Shown: positions 38,023 through 45,756 of the stretch, piece by piece | Numbering within the stretch: position 1 is the stretch's first letter | Layout of the letters: every line of letters starts with the position of its first letter | Assembly: GCF_902499075.1 (NCBI RefSeq) | Contig: NZ_CABVPP010000010.1 | Location: 62,001-126,000 of the forward strand | Source of the DNA: Burkholderia pseudomultivorans | Lineage (GTDB): Bacteria; Pseudomonadota; Gammaproteobacteria; Burkholderiales; Burkholderiaceae | Reading direction: 5' to 3' | Length of the DNA: 64,000 nt | Translations under genes and position numbers: made by a program | Notes under the pieces: generated by a model | Seen by the model: the letters and a program-made list of their open reading frames with translations, nothing else | The model's database searches: none | What the model was told of the DNA's origin: nothing

Positions 38023-38241
38023 CTACGCGTCGTGCACCGCGATGCGCGTGTCGCCGAGCAGCACGACCTGGCCCGCGCGGATCTTGCAGGTCTTGCGCAG
38101 CTCGACCGCACCGTCGACTTTCACCGCGCCGGACGCGACGATCATTTTCGCGGTGCCGCCGCTGTCCGCGAGGCCGGTGATCTTGAGAAGGCTGTGCAGC
38201 TCGACGTAGTCGCCGGTCAGCGTGAAATCCAGGTTGGGCAT
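38023..38241 (-). CDS. S4-domain RNA-binding protein (YbcJ-like)
   Basis: 72 residues from ATG 38241. Nearly the whole protein is an S4 domain: DYVELHSLLKITGLADSGGTAKMIVASGAVKVDGAVELRKTCKIRAGQVVLLGDT. Such small proteins, like E. coli YbcJ, bind RNA, possibly the ribosome. The longer open frame upstream (to 38817) overlaps another gene and is not real. Confidence 0.85.
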   Translation of the reverse strand: MPNLDFTLTGDYVELHSLLKITGLADSGGTAKMIVASGAVKVDGAVELRKTCKIRAGQVVLLGDTRIAVHDA

Positions 38242-38511
38242 GACGAAGAACGCGCGCGGCGCGCGCAAGGAAGCGGAAGCAATCGCCCGCATCATACGGC
38301 ACCGCGGGCCGTCGCGCGAGCGCGGCCGGGCAGTTGTTAGCGACTGTGAGCGATTCGTCAGCAAATGAAACGGTGGGTAACAGTCTGAGAAATCCGAGAA
38401 CCGGCCGTGCGAGCCGCGGGTCTGTTGGCGTACCTGCTGCGTGTTGCGGCGGGGGACGCGACGGAGCGCATCGACGCGCTTCGCGCCCACAACTTCTTGA
38501 GGAGGATTGTC

Positions 38512-38913
38512 ATGTCCAAGATTCGTACGATGCTGATCGGTGCCGCGCTGACGGCGTTCGCCACTTCGGCCGCATTCGCACAGACGGGCGCGGCGGCGCA
38601 GGGTTCGGCCGGTGCCGGCATGCAGGCGCAGACGCCTGCTGCGGGCGTCGGTGCGGGCGCTCAGGGCAGTGCCGGCGCGAACGCGTCGGGCAATGCCGCC
38701 GGCACGGCGACGGACGCGGTCGGCACCGCGGCGGACGGCGCGAAGGATACGGCCGCGTCGGCCGTTCATTCGACCAAGAAGCACGCGAAGCACGCTGCGA
38801 AGTCGGCCAAGCATCACGCCGGTTCGGCGAAGACCAAGGCCGGCGAAGCGGCGGACGGCGATGCGTCGGCCGGCGTGCAGGGCGGCGCATCGGCCTCGGG
38901 CGCCACGCAGTAA
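38512..38913 (+). CDS. Secreted alanine-rich low-complexity protein
   Basis: 133 residues. The signal peptide MSKIRTMLIGAALTAFATSA ends near AFAQ. The mature protein is composed of Ala, Gly, Ser and Thr (GAGAQGSAGANASGNAAG) with a lysine/histidine cluster (STKKHAKHAAKSAKHHAGSAKTKAGEA, about residues 83-110). No known domain. The composition resembles histone-H1-like or DNA/heparin-binding basic proteins, but that is only an impression. A strong GAGGAGG Shine-Dalgarno precedes ATG 38512, and a terminator follows 60 bases after the stop. Confidence 0.7.
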   Translation: MSKIRTMLIGAALTAFATSAAFAQTGAAAQGSAGAGMQAQTPAAGVGAGAQGSAGANASGNAAGTATDAVGTAADGAKDTAASAVHSTKKHAKHAAKSAKHHAGSAKTKAGEAADGDASAGVQGGASASGATQ

Positions 38914-38973
38914 GCGGTGCCTGAACGCCGCACGACGCCCGCCCCGGACGGCGCGTCGTGACGGCGTTTGCCG

Positions 38974-39012
38974 AACGGCCCGGTTCGCCTGTGCGCGAAC
39001 CGGGCCGTTTTC
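38974..39012 (+). terminator. Terminator of the alanine-rich secreted protein gene
   Basis: AACGGCCCGGTTCG (38974-38987) pairs with CGAACCGGGCCGTT (38996-39009), loop CCTGTGCG, followed by TTT. Confidence 0.75.
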
Positions 39013-39030
39013 ACGTGCGCGGGCGCGCGG

Positions 39031-39804
39031 TCACGGCCGGCGCGGCCCCGGTCCCTGGCCCTGCGGCGCCCGCGCGGCCGGCGTGAACACGCTGCGCAGC
39101 CACGCGGCGAGCCGCGCGAACACGTCGTACGGCTCCTCGACGAAGATCTCGGGTTTCAGCAGCCGCAGGTATTCCATGATCTGCTGCGCTTCCTGTTTCT
39201 GGAACGAGCCGTGCGAGAGCCCGAGCCGCAGCAGGCCGCGCAGTTCGCCGAGCTTGTCGCGCGCGGCGCTGCCCACGCTCATCTCGCACGCGAGCTTCGC
39301 TTCGTAGATCCGCTGCCGCAGCGATTCCGCAAGGCGCCACGCGGGCGTCTGCATCATTTCCTCGAGCGCCTGGATGTCATGCACCGCGCTCTTGATCTGC
39401 GCGGCGAGCGGGTCGACCAGCGATGCGTCCCCCTGCGCTTCGGCGACGATTGCCTTCGCCCAGTCGCGGCACGCCTTCGCGAGTTCGTCGGGCGTCCACT
39501 CGGCGCGCGACGCGAAGCCGAAGCCGAACTCGCCGGCCTGGCGCATCAGGATCGCGACGACGTCCGGGAATTCCTTGTCGAGCGTGCGCTTCGCCCACGC
39601 GTACTGGCCGCCTTCGAGCATTCGCTGCACCGCGTGCTCGGTCAGCGGCACCATGTTGTCGAGCAGCTTGGCGCGCAGGAAATCCTCGAACGACGGCGTC
39701 GCGAAATGCGGGTCGAGTTTCAGCGATACGCGCACGAACGCGTCGTAGTCCTTGCGCAGGGACGCGACGGTGTCGTCCTTCAGGGATAGGGTGATCTGGC
39801 CCAT
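39031..39804 (-). CDS. Hypothetical protein, conserved in Burkholderia
   Basis: 257 residues with no family I recognise. There is no signal peptide or membrane span. The start MGQITLSLKDDTVASLRKDYDAFVRVS looks like an amphipathic soluble protein, and most of it is predicted alpha-helical (LAAQIKSAVHDIQALEEMM, AESLRQRIYEAKLACEMS, KQEAQQIMEYLRLLKPE). Helix-rich organisation and length suggest a cytoplasmic protein of unknown role. The C-terminal 12 residues are Pro/Gly-rich. It stands alone. Confidence 0.6.
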   Translation of the reverse strand: MGQITLSLKDDTVASLRKDYDAFVRVSLKLDPHFATPSFEDFLRAKLLDNMVPLTEHAVQRMLEGGQYAWAKRTLDKEFPDVVAILMRQAGEFGFGFASRAEWTPDELAKACRDWAKAIVAEAQGDASLVDPLAAQIKSAVHDIQALEEMMQTPAWRLAESLRQRIYEAKLACEMSVGSAARDKLGELRGLLRLGLSHGSFQKQEAQQIMEYLRLLKPEIFVEEPYDVFARLAAWLRSVFTPAARAPQGQGPGPRRP

Positions 39805-39964
39805 GAATCATCTCGATGGCGGCCTGCGCGTGCGGCGGACGACGCGGCGCGCCGGGGCCGGGCGCCGCGTCGACGAGCCGGTTCGCGCCGAGGCCGATGG
39901 CGGGTCTTCCCTCCCTATATCGGCGCGCGGGCCGCAAACTTGAGCGCGCGCCGGCGCGCCGCGC

Positions 39965-40303
39965 TCAGGCCGCCGGCCAGTGCGGCAGCACGAGGCCCTG
40001 CCACAGGAAGAACACCGCGAGCCCGACCGCGATCGTCACGAGCGGGCGGCGTGTCGTCGCCGACACGAGCACCGCGGCGAGCCCGCCGACCAGCTGCGGA
40101 TTGCGCCAGCTCAGCTCGGCCGCGCCGCCGTGCGGCGACACGACCATCGGCACGATGATCGCGGTCAGCACCGTGACGGGCACGAAGCCGAGCGCGGTCC
40201 GCACGAGCGGCGGGAACGCCAGCCGTTCGCCGAACAGGAACAGCGTCGTGCGGATCGCGTAGGTGATGACGGCCATGCCGAGGATCAGCAGCGCGTAGCT
40301 CAC
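39965..40303 (-). CDS. azlD: Branched-chain amino acid exporter small subunit (AzlD)
   Basis: 112 residues from GTG 40303. Small membrane protein with three to four spans, beginning (V)SYALLILGMAVITYAIRTTLFLFG, typical of AzlD/YgaH. It pairs with AzlC to export valine and other branched-chain amino acids. Its GTG overlaps the azlC stop (GTGA), indicating coupled translation. GTG is used because no ATG lies near the family start. Confidence 0.9.
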   Translation of the reverse strand: MSYALLILGMAVITYAIRTTLFLFGERLAFPPLVRTALGFVPVTVLTAIIVPMVVSPHGGAAELSWRNPQLVGGLAAVLVSATTRRPLVTIAVGLAVFFLWQGLVLPHWPAA

Positions 40304-41052
40304 GATGCAGCCTCCGTGCGGGAACCGGCGCGCGTGCGGGCGTGCAGCAGCGTGAGCGCGACGCCGACCGCGACGCCGGCCGCGACCGCGCCGAGCAGCC
40401 CGAGCTTGTACGGCCAGCCCTGCCAGAAGTACGCGAGCGTGCCGGCCGTCGCGGCGGCCGCGAAATAGCGCAGCGTGCCGAGCTGCGGGACGACGATCGC
40501 GATGAAGGTCGCCGCCATCGCGAAGTCGAGGCCGAGCGACTGCAGGCCCGGGAACGCCGCGCCGAAGCCGATGCCCGCGAGCGTCCAGACCTGCCAGTTC
40601 AGGTACATCGCGAGCCCCGAGCCGAAGAAGTAGTGGGGGCCGATCGTGCCGGGCGGGAAGTGCCGGTAGTGCGCGTAGGCGACCGCGAACACCTCGTCGG
40701 TCATCAGCGCGCCGAGCGTCGCGCGCCAGCGTAGCGGCAGGTGCGCGACATACGGCGCGAGCGTGGCGCTGTACAGCAGATGGCGCAGGTTCACGATCAG
40801 CGTGGTCGCGAGCACGACGATGAAGCTCGCGCTGCCGGCGATCAGGCCGAGCGCGATGAACTGCGCGGAGCCCGCGAACACGGCGAGCGACATCAGCGCG
40901 CCGTGCCACGCGGCGAGCGGGCCGCCGCCGACGAGCGTGCCGAAGATCACGCCGAACGGGGCGGCGCCGACCATCATCGGAATCGTGTCGCGCGCGCCGT
41001 CGAGCCATTCGTCGAGCGGGCGGCGGGCGGGTGATCGCGGTATCGAATTCAA
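40300..41052 (-). CDS. azlC: Branched-chain amino acid exporter large subunit (AzlC)
   Basis: 250 residues, AzlC/YgaZ family. Motifs are AAPFGVIFGTLV, FAGSAQFIALGLIAG and NLRHLLYSATLAPYV, typical of the family, with about seven spans. Exports branched-chain amino acids or analogues such as 4-azaleucine. It precedes azlD with a 4-base overlap, and an AraC-type regulator follows upstream on the same strand, 195 bases away. Confidence 0.93.
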   Translation of the reverse strand: MNSIPRSPARRPLDEWLDGARDTIPMMVGAAPFGVIFGTLVGGGPLAAWHGALMSLAVFAGSAQFIALGLIAGSASFIVVLATTLIVNLRHLLYSATLAPYVAHLPLRWRATLGALMTDEVFAVAYAHYRHFPPGTIGPHYFFGSGLAMYLNWQVWTLAGIGFGAAFPGLQSLGLDFAMAATFIAIVVPQLGTLRYFAAAATAGTLAYFWQGWPYKLGLLGAVAAGVAVGVALTLLHARTRAGSRTEAAS

Positions 41053-41247
41053 GATGCCTCCTCCATGTGCGGAAGGATAGCGGGCGGGTGCGCGGCCGGC
41101 TTGTACGTTCTTGCGGCGGGCGACGGTGTTGCGAGAGGAGTGCGCCGGCGGTGTCGGGCGCGTTGGGCGCGGCGCGTTCGGGCGGCGAAACGGGCAGCAA
41201 AACGGCCTGCGAAGCGGCCGCCCGGTCGCGACGGCAACGTTACCGCG

Positions 41248-42150
41248 TCAACGCGCCTGCCAGCGTCCGGGCGGCACGCCGAACATGCGCTTGAAGTGTC
41301 GCGTGAAATGGCTCTGGTCGACGAAGCCGCTGGCCGCTGCGACCTCGGCGACCGGCGCGCCCGCGCGCAGCGGCGCAAGCGCGCGCTGCAGCCGCAGCTG
41401 GTTGCGCCACGCGTGCGGCGGCATGCCGGTCGCACGCGTGAACAGCCGCGCCGCGTGGAACGGCGACAATCTGGCCGCCTGCGCGACGTCGGCGAGCGTC
41501 ACCGCGCCGGCGAGATCGGCGGCGAGTCGCTCGCGCATCGCTGCGACGCGCGGCTCGTCGGCCGCGAGCGGTGCCGGTCGCGGCCGCACGTCCGCATGGC
41601 GCACGATCAGCGTCGACAGCGCGTCGAGCATCGCGGTTTCGGCGGCGAGCGGATCGTAGATGCGCAGCGCGCCGGACGGCGGCCCGGTGCCGGTCGACTC
41701 CATAGGCGCGTGTGACGTCCGCACCGGTTCGCTGCCGGCCTCCATCATCCGGTGCGCGAGCGCGAGCCGGGCCGCGAGATCGGCGTCGCGGATCACGCCG
41801 GGCGCGAACCACGGCGCATCCTGCGGGCGGCCGGCGATCGCGTCCGTGAGCGCGCGGATGAACTCGACCGGCACATAGCTGACGCGATAGCACCAGCCTT
41901 CGTCGACCGCGCGCGAACCCGTATGCACTTCGCCGGGGTTGATCACGGGCACGCTGCCCGTTTCCGCGACGTAGCCGTTGCCGCGATAAGTGTAGCGCTC
42001 TGCGCCTTCGAGGATCACGGGGATCGTGTATGCGTCGTGCCAGTGCGGCGCGAACGCATGGTCGCGATAGGTGGCCGTGAGCAGATCCGCGTCGGGCAGC
42101 AGCGGCGTGCGCCAGTAGCGGGCGGCGTCTCGAAGGCGGGAGGCGGACAT
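41248..42150 (-). CDS. AraC-family transcriptional regulator
   Basis: 300 residues. The N-terminal cupin-like AraC_binding domain (FAPHWHDAYTIPVILEGAERYTYRG) is followed by a C-terminal pair of helix-turn-helix motifs (AVTLADVAQAARLSPFHAARLFTRATGMPPHAWRNQLRLQRA and EVAAASGFVDQSHFTRHFKRMFGVPPGRWQ). It is adjacent to azlCD on the same strand, as in many Burkholderia and Pseudomonas genomes, and probably controls that exporter. Confidence 0.92.
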   Translation of the reverse strand: MSASRLRDAARYWRTPLLPDADLLTATYRDHAFAPHWHDAYTIPVILEGAERYTYRGNGYVAETGSVPVINPGEVHTGSRAVDEGWCYRVSYVPVEFIRALTDAIAGRPQDAPWFAPGVIRDADLAARLALAHRMMEAGSEPVRTSHAPMESTGTGPPSGALRIYDPLAAETAMLDALSTLIVRHADVRPRPAPLAADEPRVAAMRERLAADLAGAVTLADVAQAARLSPFHAARLFTRATGMPPHAWRNQLRLQRALAPLRAGAPVAEVAAASGFVDQSHFTRHFKRMFGVPPGRWQAR

Positions 42151-42205
42151 GGTCGGGCGCGGGAGCGGTCGAACCGACAGTGTATCGCTCGCGCGCCGGC
42201 CCGGC

Positions 42206-42688
42206 TTACTTGACCGGAATCGTCGTGCCGGCCGGCATCGGCACCGCGGTGACCGAGTTTTTCGGGCTGCCGCTGACGATGCGGTCGCTGTAGGTCAGGT
42301 AGACGAGCGTGTTGCGCTTCTTGTCGACCACGCGCACGACATGCAGCGTCTTGAAGATGAACGACATGCGCTCGCTGAACACATCGGTTTGCTGCCTGAG
42401 CGGTTCCTTGAAGCCGATCGGGCCGACCTGCCGGCACGCGATCGATGCTTCGCTCGGATCCTCGGCGACGCCGAGCGTGCCCTTGATGCCGCCTGTGCGG
42501 GCGCGCGACACGTAGCAGGTCACGCCGCTCACGAGCGGGTCGTCGTACGCTTCGACGACCACGCGGTCGGAGCCCGTCACGCGGAAATGGGTGTTGACGC
42601 TGCCGACTTCCTCCGCGTGCGCGAGCGGCGCGGCGGCGAAGGCGGTGACGAGGAGGGCGGACGCGGCGGAAAGGAGGCGATGCTTCAT
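42206..42688 (-). CDS. creA: CreA family protein
   Basis: 160 residues. Signal peptide MKHRLLSAASALLVTAFAAA, cleaved near AHAEE. The mature protein has CreA features: EVGSVNTHFRVTGSDRVVVEAYDDPLVSGVTCYVSRARTGGIKGTLG and DIKGTLG-like conserved Gly, and two cysteines (in VTCYVS and IACRQ). CreA is periplasmic and of unknown function in E. coli. No cre two-component genes are adjacent. Confidence 0.9.
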   Translation of the reverse strand: MKHRLLSAASALLVTAFAAAPLAHAEEVGSVNTHFRVTGSDRVVVEAYDDPLVSGVTCYVSRARTGGIKGTLGVAEDPSEASIACRQVGPIGFKEPLRQQTDVFSERMSFIFKTLHVVRVVDKKRNTLVYLTYSDRIVSGSPKNSVTAVPMPAGTTIPVK

Positions 42689-42766
42689 CGACGGAACCGG
42701 AGGCGAATGCGGGACGGCAACTCTAGCATGCGCGACACCGGACGGCGGAGCGGCACCGGAAAAACA

Positions 42767-42792
42767 AAAGGCCCGTCGAATGACGGGCCTTT
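42767..42792 (-). terminator. Terminator of the tRNA-Asn pair
   Basis: AAAGGCCCGTC (42767-42777) pairs with GACGGGCCTTT (42782-42792), loop GAAT. On the minus strand the downstream side (42761-42766) reads TTGTTTT. It lies 8 bases beyond the tRNA at 42800. Confidence 0.75.
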
Positions 42793-42799
42793 CGCTGTC

Positions 42800-42875
42800 T
42801 GGCTCCCCGACCTGGGCTCGAACCAGGGACCTACGGATTAACAGTCCGGCGCTCTACCGACTGAGCTATCGGGGA
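42800..42875 (-). tRNA. tRNA-Asn (anticodon GTT), copy 1
   Basis: 76 bases including an encoded CCA. Minus strand begins TCCCCGATAGCTCAGT; the D-arm, a CTGTTAA anticodon loop (GTT), a TTCGAG T-arm and a fully paired acceptor stem are visible. Identical over all 76 bases to the copy at 42946. Confidence 0.96.
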
Positions 42876-42945
42876 ATAAATCGGTATATCTGCAGTTGCG
42901 TCGTCACTAAAAAACCCGTCTGCCTGCAACGGGTCTCGGTGTTTT

Positions 42946-43021
42946 TGGCTCCCCGACCTGGGCTCGAACCAGGGACCTACGGATTAACAGTCCGGCGCTC
43001 TACCGACTGAGCTATCGGGGA
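42946..43021 (-). tRNA. tRNA-Asn (anticodon GTT), copy 2
   Basis: 76 bases, identical to the copy at 42800, with an encoded CCA. It is the promoter-proximal copy. A 70-base spacer separates the pair. Confidence 0.96.
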
Positions 43022-43047
43022 ACAAACATCAACAGCAGAGAAACGAG

Positions 43048-43076
43048 ATTTTATGGAGCGTTGGCTAACCTGTCAA
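43048..43076 (-). promoter_or_regulatory. Sigma-70 promoter of the tRNA-Asn pair
   Basis: On the minus strand TTGACA (43071-43076) is followed by a 17-base spacer and TAAAAT (43048-43053), close to consensus. The first tRNA begins 27 bases downstream. Confidence 0.85.
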
Positions 43077-43079
43077 TAC

Positions 43080-43107
43080 TTTTGAGCGCGGATGCTCAAA
43101 ATTTTTT
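43080..43107 (+). terminator. Plus-oriented hairpin with T tract between fdxA and the tRNA promoter
   Basis: TTTTGAGC (43080-43087), loop GCGGAT, GCTCAAAA (43094-43101) and TTTTTT. The hairpin is symmetric, so it could stop fdxA transcripts (minus strand) as well; the T tract is on the plus side. It sits just upstream of the tRNA -35 element. Confidence 0.5.
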
Positions 43108-43124
43108 GCAGGCCCGCCGTTCGA

Positions 43125-43448
43125 TCAGCGTTCGAGCAGGTGCAGCTTGTCCTGCACGTCCTTCCACTCGTCCGCGTCGGCCGGCGCCGGCTTCGTCTTC
43201 GTGATCGACGGCCAGTTCTTCGCCAGTTCGGCATTCAGCGCGGTGAACTGTTGCTGGTCGCCCGGAACGTCTTCTTCGGCATAGATCGCATTGGTCGGGC
43301 ACTCGGCCACGCACACGGCGCAGTCGATGCACTCGTCCGGATCGATGGCGAGAAAGTTGGGACCTTCACGGAAGCAATCCACCGGGCACACATCCACGCA
43401 ATCCGTGTATTTGCACTTGATGCAGCCTTCGGTCACAACGTGAGTCAT
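43125..43448 (-). CDS. fdxA: Ferredoxin (7Fe-8S type)
   Basis: 107 residues. It begins [28 protein letters not shown], with the CIKC...CVDVCP 3Fe-4S pattern (a cysteine arrangement C-x2-C...C-x3-CP), then [21 protein letters not shown] supplying the 4Fe-4S CxxCxxCxxxCP. The C-terminal 45 residues are the usual extension of FdxA-type ferredoxins. ATG 43448 follows AGGAGCG. It is an electron carrier of unknown partner; no redox enzyme is next to it. Confidence 0.96.
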   Translation of the reverse strand: MTHVVTEGCIKCKYTDCVDVCPVDCFREGPNFLAIDPDECIDCAVCVAECPTNAIYAEEDVPGDQQQFTALNAELAKNWPSITKTKPAPADADEWKDVQDKLHLLER

Positions 43449-43756
43449 TAAAACGCTCCTGCTTGGCGGTGTCGGTATATATGGGGTGGCGTTTGCGCCA
43501 AAAGCGGCATTGTAACTGAAGCGCAAAACCCGCATGAGCTGGTCGGCTTTCCCGCTTATACCGTTTCGTGATTAGTTTATGGGACATCGCCCGGGAAGCG
43601 CGTCCGGAACCGCCGGCGCCGCGCGCGGCACGCGCTCGCGACGCAACGGGGGCAGGCGGTTTCGCGATGGTCGGGCACGCATTCGGGTAACATGACCGAC
43701 AGGCCGGGCGGCGCGCGGTGCGCCGACCCTGTCACGCTACTGGCGGTGCCGTCATC
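43449..43756. other. 308-base intergenic region between divergent fdxA and pncB
   Basis: No gene is supported. On the minus strand TACAAT (43510-43515) is a plausible fdxA -10 element, 62 bases before its ATG, but no matching -35 is clear. On the plus strand pncB has only a weak TAACAT at 43687. Nothing repetitive is seen. Confidence 0.55.
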
Positions 43757-44956
43757 ATGATCATCACTTCGCTGCTCGACACGGATCTCTACAAATTCAC
43801 GATGATGCAGGTCGTCCTGCATCACTTCCCGGCCGCAAGCGTCGAATACCGTTTCAAGTGCCGCACGCCCGGCGTCGATCTCGTGCCGTACATCGACGAG
43901 ATCCGCGACGAGGTGCGCGGGCTGTGCGCGCTGCGGTTCTCCGACGTCGAACTCGACTACCTGCGGCGGATGCGCTTCATCAAGAGCGACTTCATCGATT
44001 TCCTCGCGCTGTTCCACCTGAACGAGAAGTACATCTCGATCACGCCTTCGCCGAAAGGCAACGGCGAGATCGACATCGAGATCAAGGGCCCGTGGCTGCA
44101 CACGATCCTGTTCGAGATTCCGGTGCTCGCGATCGTCAACGAAGTCTATTTCCGCAACACGCAGAGCACGCCCGACTATCGGGAAGGCCGCGAACGGATG
44201 CGCGAGAAGATCAAGCTGCTCGGCGCGAAACCCGAATTCGCCGACTGCAAGATCGCCGACTACGGCACGCGCCGGCGCTTCTCGAAGGTCTGGCACGAGG
44301 AGGTCGCGCTGACGCTGCGCGACGGGCTCGGTCCGCAGTTCGCGGGCACGAGCAACGTGTTCTATGCGATGAAGCACGGGCTCACGCCGCTCGGCACGAT
44401 GGCGCACGAATACCTGCAGGCCTGCCAGGCGCTCGGCCCGCGGCTGCGCGATTCGCAGACCTACGGCTTCGAGATGTGGGCGAAGGAATACCGCGGCGAT
44501 CTCGGGATCGCGCTGTCGGACGTCTACGGGATGGACGCGTTCCTGAACGACTTCGACATGTATTTCTGCAAGCTGTTCGACGGCGCGCGCCACGACTCGG
44601 GCGACCCGTTCGAGTGGGGCGAGCGGATGATCCGCCATTACGAGGCGAACCGCTGCGACCCGCGCACCAAGGTGCTGGTGTTCTCGGACGCGCTCGACAT
44701 CCCGAAGGTCCTGCAGTTGTACGAACGGTTCCGCGGCCGCTGCAAGCTCGCGTTCGGCGTCGGCACGAACCTGACCAACGACCTCGGCTACGTGCCGCTG
44801 CAGATCGTGATCAAGATGGTTCGCTGCAACGGCCAGCCGGTCGCGAAGCTGTCTGATTCGCCGGGCAAGAGCATGTGCGACGACAAGGCGTATCTCGCGT
44901 ACCTGCGCCAGGTGTTCGGCATCGCGCAGCCGGTGGACGACGACGCGTCGAAGTAG
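43757..44956 (+). CDS. pncB: Nicotinate phosphoribosyltransferase
   Basis: 399 residues. Converts nicotinate and PRPP to nicotinate mononucleotide in NAD salvage. Motifs: [21 protein letters not shown] at the start, [33 protein letters not shown] and [22 protein letters not shown], typical of PncB. ATG 43757 is favoured over the open frame from 43718. It is followed on the same strand by a LutC-like gene and an NhaD antiporter. Confidence 0.96.
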   Translation: MIITSLLDTDLYKFTMMQVVLHHFPAASVEYRFKCRTPGVDLVPYIDEIRDEVRGLCALRFSDVELDYLRRMRFIKSDFIDFLALFHLNEKYISITPSPKGNGEIDIEIKGPWLHTILFEIPVLAIVNEVYFRNTQSTPDYREGRERMREKIKLLGAKPEFADCKIADYGTRRRFSKVWHEEVALTLRDGLGPQFAGTSNVFYAMKHGLTPLGTMAHEYLQACQALGPRLRDSQTYGFEMWAKEYRGDLGIALSDVYGMDAFLNDFDMYFCKLFDGARHDSGDPFEWGERMIRHYEANRCDPRTKVLVFSDALDIPKVLQLYERFRGRCKLAFGVGTNLTNDLGYVPLQIVIKMVRCNGQPVAKLSDSPGKSMCDDKAYLAYLRQVFGIAQPVDDDASK

Positions 44957-45001
44957 GCGCCGGCCGTTCGGCCGGAAGTGCGTGACGCAAGGGGCGGCCG
45001 G

Positions 45002-45007
45002 TATAAT
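45002..45007 (+). promoter_or_regulatory. Candidate -10 element upstream of the LutC-like gene
   Basis: A consensus TATAAT lies 38 bases before ATG 45045. No convincing -35 hexamer is at the proper distance (TGCGTG at 44979-44984 has the right 17-base spacing but a poor match). Confidence 0.4.
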
Positions 45008-45044
45008 CCGCGGGTATCGAACGCCAACGTCACGAGGACGCTTC

Positions 45045-45707
45045 ATGGACACTTCCGCTGCCCGTCGCAACATCCTCGCGCGCATCCGTGCGGCGCAGGG
45101 CCGCGCGGCCGAGCCGGATGCGGCGGAACGCGACGGCGTCGCCGACTACCTCGCCCGTCATCCGCAAGGGCCGCGTCCGCCCGCGCCGGCCGATCTCGTC
45201 GCCGCGTTCGCGCAGGAGGCGGCCCGCATGGCGACCACCGTCGACGAAGTCGCGGCGCTCGCCGACGTGCCGGCCGCCGTCGCCCGCTATCTGGCCGGGC
45301 ATGGCCTGCCGACGCGCGCCATTGCCTGGCGCACGCTGGCCGAGCTGGACTGGGCGGCCGCGGGGCTGTCGGTCGAATGCCGCAAGCCCGCCGACGGCGA
45401 TCTCGTCGGCCTGACCGGCTGCTTTTGCGCGACCGCGGAAACCGGCTCGCTCGTGCTGCTGTCCGGTCCGGACACCTATGCGTCCGCGGGGCTGCTGCCG
45501 GAAACGCATATCGCGATCGTGCCGGCGTCGCGCATCGTCGCCGGCCACGAGGACGCATTCGCACTGATTCGCGCGGAACGCGGCGAATTGCCGCGTGCGG
45601 TCAATTTCGTGTCCGGCCCGTCGCGCACGGGCGACATCGAGCAGACCATCGTGCTGGGCGCGCACGGCCCGTATCGCGTGCATGCGATCGTCGTGCGCGG
45701 CGCATGA
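45045..45707 (+). CDS. LutC/YkgG-family protein
   Basis: 220 residues. The LutC (DUF162) domain is seen as LVGLTGCFCATAETGSLVLLSG near residue 123-144, RPPAPADLVAAFAQEAARM and FVSGPSRTGDIEQTIVLGAHGP near the C-terminus. In LutABC it works with two Fe-S proteins to oxidise lactate, but no lutA or lutB is in the window, so this is a stand-alone copy. ATG 45045 is chosen because a 21-residue upstream extension is non-conserved. It lies between pncB and an antiporter. Confidence 0.82.
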   Translation: MDTSAARRNILARIRAAQGRAAEPDAAERDGVADYLARHPQGPRPPAPADLVAAFAQEAARMATTVDEVAALADVPAAVARYLAGHGLPTRAIAWRTLAELDWAAAGLSVECRKPADGDLVGLTGCFCATAETGSLVLLSGPDTYASAGLLPETHIAIVPASRIVAGHEDAFALIRAERGELPRAVNFVSGPSRTGDIEQTIVLGAHGPYRVHAIVVRGA

Positions 45708-45756
45708 CGCGCGCGTCACCTTCACCGACACTCATCGACAACAAGGAAGACTCTGC

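Noticed and set aside
42800-43021. The tandem tRNA-Asn pair as an attachment site of a mobile element
   Set aside because: No integrase, transposase or direct repeat of the tRNA 3' end occurs in the window; the identical copies are best explained as a tandem duplication.
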